64,000 nucleotides of DNA from Oenanthe sinensis (Eukaryota; Streptophyta; Magnoliopsida; Apiales; Apiaceae). The position numbers were made by a program, and so were the translations under genes. The stretch covers positions 31,843,501-31,907,500 of the forward strand of contig CM053809.1 in NCBI GenBank assembly GCA_028671895.1, given 5' to 3'. Positions 63,409 to 64,000 of the stretch are shown piece after piece (position 1 is the stretch's first letter; the number at the start of each line of letters is the position of its first letter). Below the pieces are notes generated by a model. The model had not been told where the DNA came from and ran no database searches. It saw only the letters and a list, made by a program, of their open reading frames with translations.

Positions 63409-63769
63409 GTATTTATTTTACGACATCAGCAATATTCTGGATTTACATGGACCATTTCAGCGTTACTAGTATGATAGATTTCACATTTTATTTTACTGTT
63501 AAAATGGTATCAGTATAATTAGCATGGGCTTTGCTCATTATGAGTGGATCACACAATATGATGCTTTCTTTTTATGTTTCATATCTAACAAAATTAGAGA
63601 GATAAGAAGTATAATAAGAAAGATAAGTATCACATACTCTTCTACCACATCCATCTTATTGCTTATATTATCTCTTTATTTTGTATGCTTGTATCTTATA
63701 ATAAAAAAAATCCACCACTACTACATTAGCCATCATTTTGCATCCACCATCCTTAAAACTATTAAATTG

Positions 63770-63848
63770 GAGACCATATATGTTCTGGGAGCAGAACATT
63801 GCAAAACATTTTGATTTAGAGAATAGCTTGCAGAACATATATGGTCTC
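63770..63848. repeat. Inverted repeat (17-bp perfect arms) in the last visible KTN80 intron
   Basis: Arms GAGACCATATATGTTCT (63770-63786) and AGAACATATATGGTCTC (63832-63848) are perfect reverse complements separated by 45 bp. The surrounding text (taaattggagac... / ...gtctctaatttgg) extends the symmetry weakly, suggesting the core or ends of a MITE. Element limits not determined. Confidence 0.7.
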
Positions 63849-64000
63849 AAAAGTCTCTAATTTGGTCCCATTGTTGCAGAGTTTTCATCTCTGCTAGGGT
63901 GTACAATTAAACTTTGATAAAACTATAATTGATTAATTAAAAAAGTTACACACATAATAGATTTTGTCAGTCCAATTATTACATATACAATGTATATTTT

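Noticed and set aside
63853..63890. Possible further KTN80 exon after ttgcag at about 63880
   Set aside because: Translation in the required phase does not resemble the conserved con80 continuation, and no good donor follows.
1..64000. Bacterial-type features (operons, CRISPR, riboswitches) and an undescribed multi-gene system
   Set aside because: The window is plant nuclear DNA with intron-rich, unrelated genes; no regularly spaced repeats other than those listed and no gene cluster suggesting a new system.

Overview
The window is nuclear DNA from a flowering plant, most probably a eudicot. It is strongly AT-rich. Genes are split by many GT-AG introns, the families are plant-specific (VAL-type B3 factors, plant SCAMP, plant S1/P1 nucleases, DUF4408/DUF761), and intergenic DNA and introns are littered with MITE, hAT, Mutator, SINE and possible Helitron elements. 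The species cannot be named from the sequence alone. All gene models were spliced by eye; reading phase is consistent across every junction given.

Layout, left to right: (1) 83-511 (+), the last two coding exons of a secretory carrier membrane protein; (2) 1276-6680 (-) and 7921-14689 (-), two tandemly duplicated nine-exon S1/P1 nuclease genes (305 and 315 aa) with equal lengths for the seven internal exons; (3) 15994-20819 (+), an AGD5-type ARF-GAP (468 aa); (4) 22177-22990 (+), a small DUF4408/DUF761 membrane protein (197 aa); (5) 23332-34695 (-), a 13-exon VAL-type B3/CW/EAR transcriptional repressor (880 aa); (6) 36566-45601 (-), a 10-exon sphingosine kinase (488 aa); (7) 45602-51984, about 6.4 kb of gene-free, element-rich DNA; (8) 51985 to beyond 64000 (+), a katanin p80 WD40 subunit whose last exons lie outside the window.

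The genes do not form a pathway: they act in vesicle traffic (SCAMP, ARF-GAP), nucleic-acid degradation in senescence or cell death (nucleases), chromatin-linked repression (VAL), sphingolipid signalling (SPHK) and microtubule severing (katanin). The gene order resembles, from memory, two Arabidopsis neighbourhoods combined: KTN80-SCAMP-DUF761-nuclease on chromosome 1, and SPHK-VAL3-nuclease cluster on chromosome 4.

Most interesting points: an 18-residue Pro-rich repeat array of about 18 units in the katanin p80 linker, with a recently amplified 36-residue dimer; a very good U12-type intron inside the VAL B3 region that explains use of a distal acceptor, and a probable second one in the katanin gene; a GC-AG intron that arose in only one of the nuclease duplicates; and several nearly complete transposons with readable target-site duplications (a Mutator-like element with a perfect 10-bp duplication, a 968-bp hAT, a SINE nested in an LTR-like fragment, Stowaway and Tourist MITEs). 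I see no new defence-like or otherwise undescribed multi-gene system.
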